The notes under the pieces: generated by a model
Seen by the model: only the letters and a program-made list of their open reading frames with translations
Told to the model about the DNA's origin: nothing
Databases searched by the model: none
Assembly (NCBI GenBank): GCA_963921305.4
Contig: CAWUEX030000002.1
Coordinates: 3,472,001-3,536,000, forward strand
Direction of reading: 5' to 3'
DNA: 64,000 bases
DNA from: CAWUEX02 sp963921305
GTDB lineage: Bacteria; Pseudomonadota; Alphaproteobacteria; Rhodospirillales; Rhodospirillaceae
Position numbers and translations under genes: made by a program
In this document: positions 17,714-26,540 of the stretch, one piece after another
Numbering within the stretch: the stretch's first letter is position 1
Layout of the letters: each line of letters opens with the position of its first letter

Positions 17714-19111
17714 TTATAGATGGATCACCCGGCCATACGCATCAAGTACGGACTCGTGCATCATCTCCGATAATGTGGGATGGGGGAACACGGTTTCCAT
17801 CAGTTCCACTTCCGTGGTTTCAAGGGTTTGCGCGACCGCATAGCCTTGAATGAGTTCCGTGACTTCCGCCCCCACCATGTGCGCGCCGAGCAATTCCCCG
17901 GTGTCCGCATCGAACACGGTCTTGACCAGACCCTGATCGTCGCCAAGAGCGATGGCCTTGCCATTGCCAACAAACGAGAAGCGGCCCACCTTGACCTTAC
18001 GGCCGGACTCTTTGGCCTTGGCTTCGGTCATGCCGACGCTGGCCACCTGCGGATGACAATAGGTGCACCCGGGAATACGCGATGTGTTGAGCGGATGGGG
18101 CGACTGTCCGGCAATCTTCTCGACACAAATGACGCCCTCGTGGCTGGCCTTGTGCGCCAGCCATGGCGGACCGGTGAGATCACCAATGGCATAGACACCC
18201 GGCTCGCCCGTGCGGCTGAACTCATCCGTCACCACGTGGGTCTTTTCAACTTTCACCTTGGTGCCGTCCAAACCCAGGTTCTCGACATTGCCGACGATCC
18301 CGACGGCCAGAATGACACGGTCGACGGTGATCTTCTCGGTCTTGCCGCCCTTGTCGACGGTTGCTGTCACGGTGTCCTTGCCGGTCTTGAGCTCCTTCAC
18401 TGAAGCCCCAGTGATGATGTTCATGCCCTGTTTCTTGAAGGCCTTGTGGGCGAAGGCGGAAATCTCCTCGTCTTCGACCGGCAGAATGCGGTCCATCACC
18501 TCGACAACCGTCACCTCGGCGCCGAGAGTGCGGTAGAAACTGGCAAACTCGATGCCAATGGCGCCGGAGCCGATCACAAGAAGCGACTTGGGCATGGACT
18601 CAGGCACCATGGCTTCTTTGTAGGTCCAGATCAGTTTGCCGTCCGGCTCCAGGCCCGGCAGTGTACGGGCGCGGGCCCCGGTGGCGAGAACGATGTGCTT
18701 GGCCTCAAGCGTGGCGACGTCTTTCTTATCCTTCGTCACCTTCACTTTGCCCTTACCGGCAAGAGCGCCGTGACCGTCGAACACTTGGATTTTATTCTTC
18801 TTCATTAGCATGCCGACGCCGCCGGACAACCGCCCGGCCACTTTGCGCGAGCGCTCAACCACCTTCTTGATGTCGAACTTCACGTCCTTAGCTGACAGGC
18901 CGAAGTCTTCGGCATGTTGCATCAGGTGGTAGACTTCGGAGGTGCGCAGCAATGCCTTGGTGGGAATACAGCCCCAATTGAGGCAGATGCCGCCCAGGTG
19001 CTCGCGCTCCACCAGAGCCGTTTTCAGGCCAAGTTGCGAGCCACGAATGGCGGTGACGTAGCCACCGGGTCCGCCGCCAACAACAACTAAATCAAATTTT
19101 GTATCCGCCAT
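17714..19111 (-). CDS. lpdA: Dihydrolipoyl dehydrogenase (E3)
   Basis: E3 reoxidises dihydrolipoyl groups using FAD and NAD+. The 465-residue protein has the FAD motif GGGPGGYVTAIRGSQLGL, the redox-active disulfide in GGICLNWGCIPTKALL (Cys43/Cys48), the NAD site GSGAIGIEFASFYR, and the C-terminal FPHPTLSEMMHE with the catalytic His-Glu pair. It follows pdhC by 11 bases and precedes lipA in one operon. Confidence 0.97.
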   Translation of the reverse strand: MADTKFDLVVVGGGPGGYVTAIRGSQLGLKTALVEREHLGGICLNWGCIPTKALLRTSEVYHLMQHAEDFGLSAKDVKFDIKKVVERSRKVAGRLSGGVGMLMKKNKIQVFDGHGALAGKGKVKVTKDKKDVATLEAKHIVLATGARARTLPGLEPDGKLIWTYKEAMVPESMPKSLLVIGSGAIGIEFASFYRTLGAEVTVVEVMDRILPVEDEEISAFAHKAFKKQGMNIITGASVKELKTGKDTVTATVDKGGKTEKITVDRVILAVGIVGNVENLGLDGTKVKVEKTHVVTDEFSRTGEPGVYAIGDLTGPPWLAHKASHEGVICVEKIAGQSPHPLNTSRIPGCTYCHPQVASVGMTEAKAKESGRKVKVGRFSFVGNGKAIALGDDQGLVKTVFDADTGELLGAHMVGAEVTELIQGYAVAQTLETTEVELMETVFPHPTLSEMMHESVLDAYGRVIHL

Positions 19112-19122
19112 GACAATCCCGC

Positions 19123-20415
19123 CTACAGCATCAGGCTCAAGGGATCTTCGATGAGCGGCTTGAAGGCAGCGAGGAATTCAGCGCCCACGGCTCCATCAAC
19201 GACACGGTGATCACAGGACAACGTGCACGACATCACGGTCGCAACCGTCAAAGCTCCATCCTTGACCACCGGGCGCTGCTCGCCGGCACCAACCGCCAGA
19301 ATAGCGCTCTGCGGCGGATTGATGATCGCCGAGAATTCCTTGATGCCGTACATGCCAAGGTTGGAGATAGAGAACCCGCCGCCCTGGAACTCTTCCGGCT
19401 TGAGTTTGTTGTCACGCGCACGGCCGGCCAGCTCTTTCATCTCATTTGAAATAGAGGACAGGCCCTTCTGGTCGGCGTTGCGGATGATCGGCGTAATCAA
19501 GCCGCCGTCGGTCGCCACGGCAACAGAAACGTCGACGTTGTCGTAGAGACGGATCGCTTCATCGGTCCAGGTGGCATTGACCATCGGCACCTTTCGCATC
19601 GCCAATGCGCTGGCCTTGATGATGAAATCGTTGACCGAGAGCTTGTAATCGGCCCCTTCGCGTGAATTGAGCGACTTTCTGAGATCGAGCAAATCGTCGA
19701 TGACACAGTCGATGGTCAAATAGAAATGTGGGATCGATTGTTTGGCCTCAAGCAAGCGCCGGGCGATGACCTTGCGGACATTCGAGTTTTCTTCTTCCGT
19801 ATACGGCTGGCCGAAATCCGGCACATCCGATGCCGCGGAGCTGAGCGGTGCAGCCGCAGCCGGCGCGCCCTTCTTGGCCGGCTTACCGCCAGACAGGGCT
19901 TGCTCGACATCGGCTTTGACAATCCGTCCATTAGGTCCCGAGCCCTTCACATCCGACAAGTCAATCCCTGCGTTTTCAGCAATGCGCTTCGCCAAAGGGC
20001 TGGCGAAAACACGATCCGAAGAATCGGACTTTGCCGGGGCTTCCTTTTTCGCGGGCGCGGGTGTTTCCGCAGGTGCTGCGGAAGCTTGCTGTTCCTGCTT
20101 CGGTTCCGGCTTCGGCGCTGCTTTGGGAGCCGGCGCAGCATCGGCGGACGCGTCAATGTCACCTGCATCCTCGCCTTCTTCGAGCAACACGCCGATAGGT
20201 TTGTTCACCTCGACACCTTCGGTGCCTTCGGACACCAAAATCTTACCGATCTTGCCTTCGTCGACGGCTTCCAGTTCCATTGTCGCTTTGTCGGTTTCGA
20301 TCTCGGCAATGATATCTCCGGACGAAACCTCATCACCCTCTTTCACCAACCATTTGGCGAGAGTGCCCTCGGTCATCGTCGGGGATAGGGCCGGCATGAG
20401 AATATTGATAGGCAT
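19123..20415 (-). CDS. pdhC: Pyruvate dehydrogenase E2, dihydrolipoamide acetyltransferase
   Basis: The 430-residue core subunit transfers acetyl groups from lipoyl arms to CoA. It has one lipoyl domain (lipoyl Lys43 in IETDKATMELEAVDEG), an Ala/Pro/Lys-rich linker, a peripheral-subunit-binding domain (ASPLAKRIAENAGIDLSDVK) and the catalytic domain ending in CDHRVVDGAVGAEFLAAF with the His/Asp active site. The lipoyl domain is nearly the same as the one fused to E1 beta next door. Confidence 0.97.
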   Translation of the reverse strand: MPINILMPALSPTMTEGTLAKWLVKEGDEVSSGDIIAEIETDKATMELEAVDEGKIGKILVSEGTEGVEVNKPIGVLLEEGEDAGDIDASADAAPAPKAAPKPEPKQEQQASAAPAETPAPAKKEAPAKSDSSDRVFASPLAKRIAENAGIDLSDVKGSGPNGRIVKADVEQALSGGKPAKKGAPAAAAPLSSAASDVPDFGQPYTEEENSNVRKVIARRLLEAKQSIPHFYLTIDCVIDDLLDLRKSLNSREGADYKLSVNDFIIKASALAMRKVPMVNATWTDEAIRLYDNVDVSVAVATDGGLITPIIRNADQKGLSSISNEMKELAGRARDNKLKPEEFQGGGFSISNLGMYGIKEFSAIINPPQSAILAVGAGEQRPVVKDGALTVATVMSCTLSCDHRVVDGAVGAEFLAAFKPLIEDPLSLML

Positions 20416-20435
20416 GTCTTGATCCTTTAGTCCGC

Positions 20436-21827
20436 TTAGTCGCGGTAACAGACGGCTTTCGCCGCTTCGACAATGTTGTCGACTTGCGGCAAAGCGAGTT
20501 TTTCCAGATTGGCGGCGTAGGGCATAGGCACGTCCTCGCCGGTGATGCGGGTGACCGGCGCATCGAGCCAGTCAAATGCGGTTTCCATAATCTGTGCGGA
20601 AATCTCTGCGCCGATGCCGGAGAATGGAAATCCTTCTTCGCACGACACACAGCGGTTGGTCTTCTGCACCGACTTGATGATGGTTTCGCTGTCGAGCGGC
20701 CGGATACTGCGCAGGTTGATCACCTCGGCCGAGATTCCTTCCTCGGCCAGTTTTTCCGCCGCCTCAAGAGCCTTGCCGACCATGATGGTAAAGGCGGTGA
20801 TCGTGACATCCGATCCTTCGCGCTCGATCTTCGCCTTGCCGATGGGCACAACGTAGTCATCGCTCTTGGGCACATCGAACTTCTGGCCGTAGAGCAACTC
20901 ATTCTCAAGCAAGATCACCGGATTGGGATCACGGATCGCTGCTTTCAACAAGCCTTTGGCGTCTGCGCCGGACCACGGCGCCACAACCTTGTGGCCGGGA
21001 ACATGGGCGTACCAAGCGGCGTAACACTGCGAATGCTGGGCGCCGACGCGTGACGCCGCGCCATTGGGACCACGGAACACGATCGGGCAGCCCATTTGTC
21101 CGCCGGACATATAGAGGGTCTTCGCCGCCGAATTGATGATTTGGTCAATCGCCTGCATCGCGAAGTTGAAGGTCATGAATTCAACAATCGGCTTGAGATT
21201 GCCGAATGCGGCGCCGACACCTAGCCCGGCAAAACCATGCTCGGTGATCGGCGTGTCGATGACGCGCTTGGAGCCAAACTCATCGAGCAAACCTTGGCTG
21301 ACCTTATACGCACCTTGATATTCAGCGACTTCCTCGCCCATGAGGAATACGTTGGCATCTTTGCGCATTTCTTCGGCCATGGCGTCGCGCAACGCCTCGC
21401 GGACGGTGAGTTCTTCTGTTTCGCCAAGGTCCGGTTCGTCAGCATCCATAACCGCTTTGGGCGCAGCAGGTTTGGCAGACGGAGCCTCCGCAGCGCCGCT
21501 CTCATCGGGCTCCTCTTCGGCACCTTCGCCAGGCTGATTGCTTGAAACAGAGTCAGAGGAAACTTCGATGTCCGATGCGTCTTCCCCGTCTTCGACCAAC
21601 ACGCCAATGGGTTTGTTGACCTCGACACCTTCAGTGCCCGCCTCGATGAGAATCTTACCGAGCGTGCCCTCGTCCACGGCCTCAAGTTCCATCGTCGCCT
21701 TGTCGGTTTCGATTTCAGCGATCACATCGCCGGCGGAAACCGTGTCACCTTCTTTCACCAGCCATTTCGCGAGGGTGCCCTCGGTCATGGTGGGCGACAA
21801 TGCAGGCATAAGAATTTCTGTCGCCAC
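20436..21827 (-). CDS. pdhB: Pyruvate dehydrogenase E1 beta subunit with N-terminal lipoyl domain
   Basis: The 463-residue protein starts with a full lipoyl domain (Lys43 in IETDKATMELEAVDEG), then an acidic linker of about 50 residues, then the E1 beta transketolase-like domain beginning around LTVREALRDAMAEEM. GEEVAEYQGAYKVSQGL and TPITEHGFAGLGVGAA are visible. Such a lipoyl-E1 beta fusion is typical of alphaproteobacterial PDH complexes. With E1 alpha it decarboxylates pyruvate using thiamine diphosphate. It lies 20 bases before pdhC. Confidence 0.97.
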   Translation of the reverse strand: MATEILMPALSPTMTEGTLAKWLVKEGDTVSAGDVIAEIETDKATMELEAVDEGTLGKILIEAGTEGVEVNKPIGVLVEDGEDASDIEVSSDSVSSNQPGEGAEEEPDESGAAEAPSAKPAAPKAVMDADEPDLGETEELTVREALRDAMAEEMRKDANVFLMGEEVAEYQGAYKVSQGLLDEFGSKRVIDTPITEHGFAGLGVGAAFGNLKPIVEFMTFNFAMQAIDQIINSAAKTLYMSGGQMGCPIVFRGPNGAASRVGAQHSQCYAAWYAHVPGHKVVAPWSGADAKGLLKAAIRDPNPVILLENELLYGQKFDVPKSDDYVVPIGKAKIEREGSDVTITAFTIMVGKALEAAEKLAEEGISAEVINLRSIRPLDSETIIKSVQKTNRCVSCEEGFPFSGIGAEISAQIMETAFDWLDAPVTRITGEDVPMPYAANLEKLALPQVDNIVEAAKAVCYRD

Positions 21828-21904
21828 GTGTGTCTCCCTTTATGGGCCCTGACTTTTTGGGGCCGGTCGTCGTTTGCAGGCGCCGCTTTCGGCGCGCGTT
21901 CGCG

Positions 21905-22972
21905 TTACGCGACGTCGCGTAAAATGTCGGTGTAGAGTTCGCTGGGATCGGGCTCCGGAGACGACTGCGCAAACTCGGCAGCCTCGGTCACCCGTGCCTT
22001 GATGTCTTTGTCGATCTGTTTGAACTCGTCCTCCCCCATCGCCTTTTCATCGAGCAGCTTTTGGCGCAGACGGTCGATGGGATCGTGTTCTGTCCGCATT
22101 TTGCTGAGCTCGTCCTTGGACCGGTATTTCGCTGGATCGGACATGGAATGGCCGCGGTAGCGATAGGTTTTCATTTCAAGAATGATCGGGCCCTTGCCGC
22201 TTTCAACGTGCGCGACGGCGTCCTGCCCGGCCTTGTAAACCGCTGAGACATCCATGCCATCGACGACGACACCGGGAATGCCGTAGGCCTCACCACGGCG
22301 GTGCAGGTCGGTTGACGCCGAAGCGCGCTCAACCGAGGTACCCATGCCGTACTTGTTGTTCTCGATGACATAGATGACAGGCAGCTTCCACAGAGCCGCC
22401 ATGTTGAAGGCTTCGTAAACCTGGCCTTGGTTCACCGCCCCGTCGCCGAAGTAACAGTAGTTGATGCCGCCATCGCCGCTGTATTTGTGGGCAAAAGCCA
22501 GCCCCGTGCCGATGGGCACTGATGCGCCGACGATGCCGTGACCACCAAAGAAGCCTTTCTCACGGCTGAACATGTGCATGGAGCCGCCCTTGCCGCGGGA
22601 ATACCCGTCTTCCCGGCCGGTGAGCTCCGCCATCACGCCCTTCGGATCCATCCCACAGGCCAGCATGTGGCCATGGTCTCGGTAGGTGGTGATGACTGTG
22701 TCGGCGTCCTTGGCGTTGGCCTGTAGGCCGACCACAACCGCTTCCTGACCGATATAGAGGTGGCAAAAGCCGCCGATCAGGCCCATGCCATAGAGCTGGC
22801 CCGCGCGCTCCTCGAACCGGCGGATCAGGAGCATATCTTTGTAGAATTGGATTTTGGTCTCAGCCGACGGCTCTTTGGCGGACGACTTGGATGCAGACTT
22901 GCTTTGGCTTTTCTTCGCTGGAGCCTTTTTTTTGCTCCCGGATTTCGTAGCGGCGGTTTTGCGTGCAGCCAT
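21905..22972 (-). CDS. pdhA: Pyruvate dehydrogenase E1 alpha subunit
   Basis: The 355-residue subunit binds thiamine diphosphate and decarboxylates pyruvate. The TPP motif is GDGAVNQGQVYEAFN (from residue 176), and YRYRGHSMSDPAKYRSKDE holds the phosphorylation-loop region seen in the family. The first 36 residues form a Lys/Ser/Ala-rich, probably disordered tail absent from the catalytic fold. It is the first gene of the pdhABC-lpd-lipA run, with a 338-base region upstream that should hold the operon promoter. Confidence 0.97.
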   Translation of the reverse strand: MAARKTAATKSGSKKKAPAKKSQSKSASKSSAKEPSAETKIQFYKDMLLIRRFEERAGQLYGMGLIGGFCHLYIGQEAVVVGLQANAKDADTVITTYRDHGHMLACGMDPKGVMAELTGREDGYSRGKGGSMHMFSREKGFFGGHGIVGASVPIGTGLAFAHKYSGDGGINYCYFGDGAVNQGQVYEAFNMAALWKLPVIYVIENNKYGMGTSVERASASTDLHRRGEAYGIPGVVVDGMDVSAVYKAGQDAVAHVESGKGPIILEMKTYRYRGHSMSDPAKYRSKDELSKMRTEHDPIDRLRQKLLDEKAMGEDEFKQIDKDIKARVTEAAEFAQSSPEPDPSELYTDILRDVA

Positions 22973-23310
22973 GCCACCTCCCGTTTATGCGTTGATCACC
23001 CATTGTTCGGCTGGGTTTTGAAGTGCGGGAGTTATCGCAGCGCGGCCGGCAATTCGCAAGCGAAACAATCGTTAAGCCACTGTTTGCACTGCACAATTTA
23101 TTGATTAACTTTAACTTGATTAATATCGTGTGTGCATATGCGGTTAGGTCATTCGAACATTGCTTTGATGAGTAACATTATTTCAGCTGAAGCCTCGTCG
23201 ACGATACGCCCGGGACCGAAAACGTCAAAAATAGACGGTTCATTAGCCCCCAGAATTAGCCGGAAAAAGCCCCCAGTGCGGACAGCGCATTGGCGGGCAG
23301 TAGTGTCAGA
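22973..23310. other. Intergenic region upstream of pdhA
   Basis: These 338 bases lie between the pdhA start and the ftsB stop, both on minus. Bases 23090-23185 are strongly AT-rich compared with flanking sequence and are the likely promoter and regulator area for the pyruvate dehydrogenase operon. I found no clear -35/-10 pair and no credible small gene; the plus-strand open frame from 23132 has no family resemblance. Confidence 0.5.
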
Positions 23311-23631
23311 TCAGTTGACGGCGTCAGGAATCAGCAGAATGTCGTCGGCGCGCCCGAGGGCCAAGACCGACCGGGTCTGTTCATCGAGCATATCGAGATC
23401 GAGGCTATCGGGACGGAGTAAAGATATTCTGTTCTGCAGCCAGTCCCGGTGCGCCGTCACGGAAGCCAGTTCCGCGTCTGCCGTCTCGATCTGATGACGC
23501 AGCTGCCACCATGTCAGGAGGCCGCGGTCACCTTGGACCATGTGATACGCAAAGTACGCTATCAAAGCGGACCCTAAAAGCGGGGCTAAGACCTGCCGAA
23601 CTCGCTTATTCTGTTCCGATCCGCGTTTCAT
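23311..23631 (-). CDS. ftsB: Septum formation initiator family protein (FtsB/DivIC)
   Basis: The 106-residue bitopic protein has a short basic N terminus, one membrane helix at about residues 15-32 and a periplasmic coiled coil (WWQLRHQIETADAELASVTA), followed by RISLLRPDSLDLDMLDEQTR, the family's C-terminal motif. FtsB-type proteins join FtsL and FtsQ in the divisome. In related alphaproteobacteria this gene normally lies between eno and pdhA. Here pdhA is adjacent but eno is 31 kb away. Confidence 0.9.
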   Translation of the reverse strand: MKRGSEQNKRVRQVLAPLLGSALIAYFAYHMVQGDRGLLTWWQLRHQIETADAELASVTAHRDWLQNRISLLRPDSLDLDMLDEQTRSVLALGRADDILLIPDAVN

Positions 23632-23895
23632 GAGGTCATGGAATCACGGCGGATTCCGGCGGTCAAGACGCGCCAGTACGAATTATCCAATAGAATCAAT
23701 TATGTGGCATTTGGGACTCACATTGATTCGAGACCAATCTATCTGGCCCGTCAGGATAATCCCCTAGAAAGATTCAGTTTTTTTGACCACCAGGAAGTCC
23801 GGCGCGGTTCAGACTTTGGCACGGAGGCAATCCCTTTCCACACTCCGCCCGGTTTTTTCCTGGGTTCAATTCATGACGCATGAGGGGATGGTTCG
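23632..23895. other. AT-rich left junction of the accessory block
   Basis: These 264 bases upstream of ftsB hold the ftsB promoter area and the start of the accessory block. Composition is noticeably lower in GC than the genes around it. An 81-codon plus-strand open frame (23638-23883) has no ribosome-binding site and no recognisable motif, so I do not call it. No repeat or attachment-like site was found. Confidence 0.4.
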
Positions 23896-24624
23896 GTGAT
23901 CACAGTTGGATATCTCATAATCGCAGCAGCAGCGTTCGCTTGCATGGTCTGGTGCCTCAAAGCCTACATGGAGGATCGCTCGACGATCCTGCTGCTGACA
24001 CTCATTCCCCTGCTGTTCTTGTGGTTTGATTCTTTTGCGGTTGCGACGGGACAATGGATTGGCGAAGGGCCGCTGATGCTGAGCTTTACCTACCTGCGCT
24101 ACAGCATGCATTGGGGCGCCCTGCCCTTGCTGTTCATTGTTGCCGGGATGCTGTTGCGCCGCGCCGGTTTCAAGTTCGCCGAAAACAAAATCGTGATGGG
24201 CGCGTTCTGTCTGGTTGCGGTGTTCTTCATTGTCGAAGACCTCCGCTACATCTTTATCGTCGACTTCTATCCCGCCTGCTTTGGCGAAACCTTGCGCTAC
24301 GTCACCAGCATCTCGCCCGGACAGGAGTGCACACCTGAGATGGCAGGTGTCGGCTCGCCGGACACGCCGTCCCCGGCGGCGGCAATCCTGGTGAACTTGT
24401 CGCTGATGCTGGTGGGCATTGCCATCTGGGTGCGCCACAAGTGGCCATGGCTGTTCCTCGGCTGCTTCGTCATGCTGTTGGCCGCCGGAACACCGCAAAG
24501 CGTGGCCGGCCCAATTTTGGGCAACGCCGGTGAACCGATCTTCAATTTCGCCGTGGTGGCAGCCGTGATCAAATTCAGCCGGGGGAATTACCGTGCCAAA
24601 GAGCCCGAACCGGCTGCGGCCTAG
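23896..24624 (+). CDS. Multi-spanning membrane protein of unknown function
   Basis: The 242-residue protein has six or seven predicted membrane helices (about residues 4-24, 29-48, 66-86, 99-120, 163-181, 188-202 and a weak one near 215). A loop between helices 4 and 5 carries two Cys (PACFGE and GQECTPEM), which could form a disulfide outside. I do not recognise the family. Translation starts at a GTG (23896). It converges on the NmrA-like gene with overlapping stops (CTAG, 24621-24624). Confidence 0.7.
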   Translation: MITVGYLIIAAAAFACMVWCLKAYMEDRSTILLLTLIPLLFLWFDSFAVATGQWIGEGPLMLSFTYLRYSMHWGALPLLFIVAGMLLRRAGFKFAENKIVMGAFCLVAVFFIVEDLRYIFIVDFYPACFGETLRYVTSISPGQECTPEMAGVGSPDTPSPAAAILVNLSLMLVGIAIWVRHKWPWLFLGCFVMLLAAGTPQSVAGPILGNAGEPIFNFAVVAAVIKFSRGNYRAKEPEPAAA

Positions 24625-25442
24625 TTGACCCGCTCTATCACCACCTGGCCGATGGGCCGGAGGTGATCGCAGGCTTCGTCCAGCTGATTGAGCGGGGCGA
24701 AGCGGCGGCAGCGCCAATGGTTGTATTCCGGCCAGAGCGTATCGTCGGTGGCGTGATAGGTCTTGCCATAGCACCCTGACGTGCCGACGCAGCGCACCAT
24801 CAGGATCGCCAGGTCGTCATAGGTGATCGGACCCGTGACGGTCTGGTCTTCCGTGAAATAGCCGCGTCCCGTACCGGGCGGCGGCTCGCGCCCGAATTCC
24901 ACAAGGATAGAGCCAGACCGGATGATGGTGAACGCGACGGAACTCGCCCGCAGCGCATCTTCCACCAAACCTTTTTCCGCGAGGCCTTTGGCGAACAGGT
25001 CGTAGTTGATATCGGGATAGAGCGCGCGCTGGGCGGGCGTATCCGGGCCCGCGCCGACCGAGCTAAGATAAATGAACTGATCCGCGCCGGCTTTCTCGGC
25101 AAGCTCAACCAGGCGCACTTCCGGCTCGCCATGGGGACTGGGCTGGCCGCGCCGGCTTTGCATAACCGCAATGACAATGTCCGGTTCGGCTTGGGCGAAC
25201 GCGGTCTCAACGGTCGCAGGTTCGTTGACGTCGCCGACAGCATAGCTCACGGCATAGCCGGTCAACCGGCTGCGGCTTGAGGTCGGGCGCACGAAGGCGG
25301 TTACATCATGTCCACCGGTAACCAGATGCTTAACAATGCGGGACCCGGTATGCCCGGTCGCGCCGAACACCAGGACGCTCTCAGCGGCGGCGGCCGTGGT
25401 CAAGCCGAGAACAACAGTGACAGTGAGTACAAGCAAACGCAC
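24621..25442 (-). CDS. NmrA-like NAD(P)-binding protein with signal peptide
   Basis: The 273-residue protein begins with a Sec-type signal peptide (MRLLVLTVTVVLGLTTAAAA) directly followed by a Rossmann dinucleotide motif, VLVFGATGHTGSRIVKHLV. The body resembles NAD(P)H-binding atypical short-chain dehydrogenases (FVRPTSSRSRL, YAVGDVNEPATVETAF, FIYLSSVGAG). An export signal on a nucleotide-binding protein is odd; it may be a membrane anchor or a real periplasmic protein. It is transcribed convergently with the membrane protein gene. Confidence 0.78.
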   Translation of the reverse strand: MRLLVLTVTVVLGLTTAAAAESVLVFGATGHTGSRIVKHLVTGGHDVTAFVRPTSSRSRLTGYAVSYAVGDVNEPATVETAFAQAEPDIVIAVMQSRRGQPSPHGEPEVRLVELAEKAGADQFIYLSSVGAGPDTPAQRALYPDINYDLFAKGLAEKGLVEDALRASSVAFTIIRSGSILVEFGREPPPGTGRGYFTEDQTVTGPITYDDLAILMVRCVGTSGCYGKTYHATDDTLWPEYNHWRCRRFAPLNQLDEACDHLRPIGQVVIERVN

Positions 25443-25532
25443 GGCAAACCTCCCTTTTCAGATTGCCCGCGAGTATGCTTGAGCTCTCGTGATGCGTAAA
25501 TGTCCGGCAAGAAAATGAGGCGGGAGGATGGG

Positions 25533-26540
25533 ATGGCCAAACTGATCAAGAGCGTGGGGCTGCTTGTATTGGCCGCCGCAGCCGGATTTGGCATTTGGGT
25601 TCTGATGCTGACCAACGGCGCCTTCGATATTTCCCTAGAAGACCTGCGCGCCAAGTACGAGCTGCCCAACTCTCAGTACATCGAGCTCGATGGCGTGGAG
25701 GTGCACTACGTCGACGAAGGGAGCGGTCCGCCGGTGGTGTTGTCGCACGCCTCGTTCCACAGCCTGCGCGCCTGGGACGGGATGGCAGATGCCCTGACAG
25801 ATCGCTTTCGCATCATTCGCTTTGATTATCCGAACGCCGGGCTAACAGGCTTCGATCCGCAAAACCGCTATTCCGTCGAGCACTATCAAGAGCTTATCAC
25901 CCAACTCACCGAAGCGCTCGGCGTCGAGACGTTCCATCTCATCGGCACGTCATCGGGGGCGACCGTGGCGTTCCGCTATGCCGCCAACAACCCTGAGAAG
26001 ATCGACCGGTTTATTCTCATCAATTCCGCCGGCATGCCGCGCACGGCGGTGACCAACCCGAACCGCCCGCGCGGCACCAGCTTCAGCCGCTGGCGCTACA
26101 GCTACCACCAGGACTGGGATTACTGGGTCAATGCCCTATCACAGACAGTGACGTCCCGCCCGCCGACGGCAGACCACATCGAAATGGCCTACGACATGAA
26201 CCGCCGCGCCGGCCGCCGGGAGCCGGCGATGATTTTCCGCCGTAACTACGTCACCGGTGATCCGTCGCAGGTGTTGGACGACATCACCGCGCCGACGATG
26301 ATTCTTTGGGGCATGGAAAATCCCACGGTGATGCACCTGGAAGCCAACGTGATCCAGCATTGGATGATAGGGGCGCCGACCCTGATCAAGAAATACCCCA
26401 GGCTCGGGCATTACCCGTATATCGAAGAGCCGGAACTGGTGGCGGCAGATGTCGCCGCGTTCCTGTCGGGAGACTATGACGATCAGCTGCGCCAGACCGT
26501 ACGCGTGAAGCCGGAGGACCTGGCAGCTTTATCTGATTAA
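25533..26540 (+). CDS. Membrane-anchored alpha/beta hydrolase
   Basis: The 335-residue protein has an N-terminal hydrophobic anchor (about residues 5-25), then an alpha/beta-hydrolase fold: HYVDEGSGPPVVLSHA for the oxyanion region, GTSSGATVAFRYA with the nucleophilic Ser, and LGHYPYIEEPE with the catalytic His. The substrate is not evident. I choose ATG 25533 because GGGAGG lies five bases before it; an ATG at 25500 opens the frame earlier without a ribosome-binding site. It ends convergently with the reductase gene, sharing TTAA. Confidence 0.85.
   Translation: MAKLIKSVGLLVLAAAAGFGIWVLMLTNGAFDISLEDLRAKYELPNSQYIELDGVEVHYVDEGSGPPVVLSHASFHSLRAWDGMADALTDRFRIIRFDYPNAGLTGFDPQNRYSVEHYQELITQLTEALGVETFHLIGTSSGATVAFRYAANNPEKIDRFILINSAGMPRTAVTNPNRPRGTSFSRWRYSYHQDWDYWVNALSQTVTSRPPTADHIEMAYDMNRRAGRREPAMIFRRNYVTGDPSQVLDDITAPTMILWGMENPTVMHLEANVIQHWMIGAPTLIKKYPRLGHYPYIEEPELVAADVAAFLSGDYDDQLRQTVRVKPEDLAALSD

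Noticed and set aside
23638..23883. 81-codon plus-strand frame in the AT-rich ftsB upstream region
   Set aside because: No ribosome-binding site, no family resemblance, and composition of intergenic sequence.
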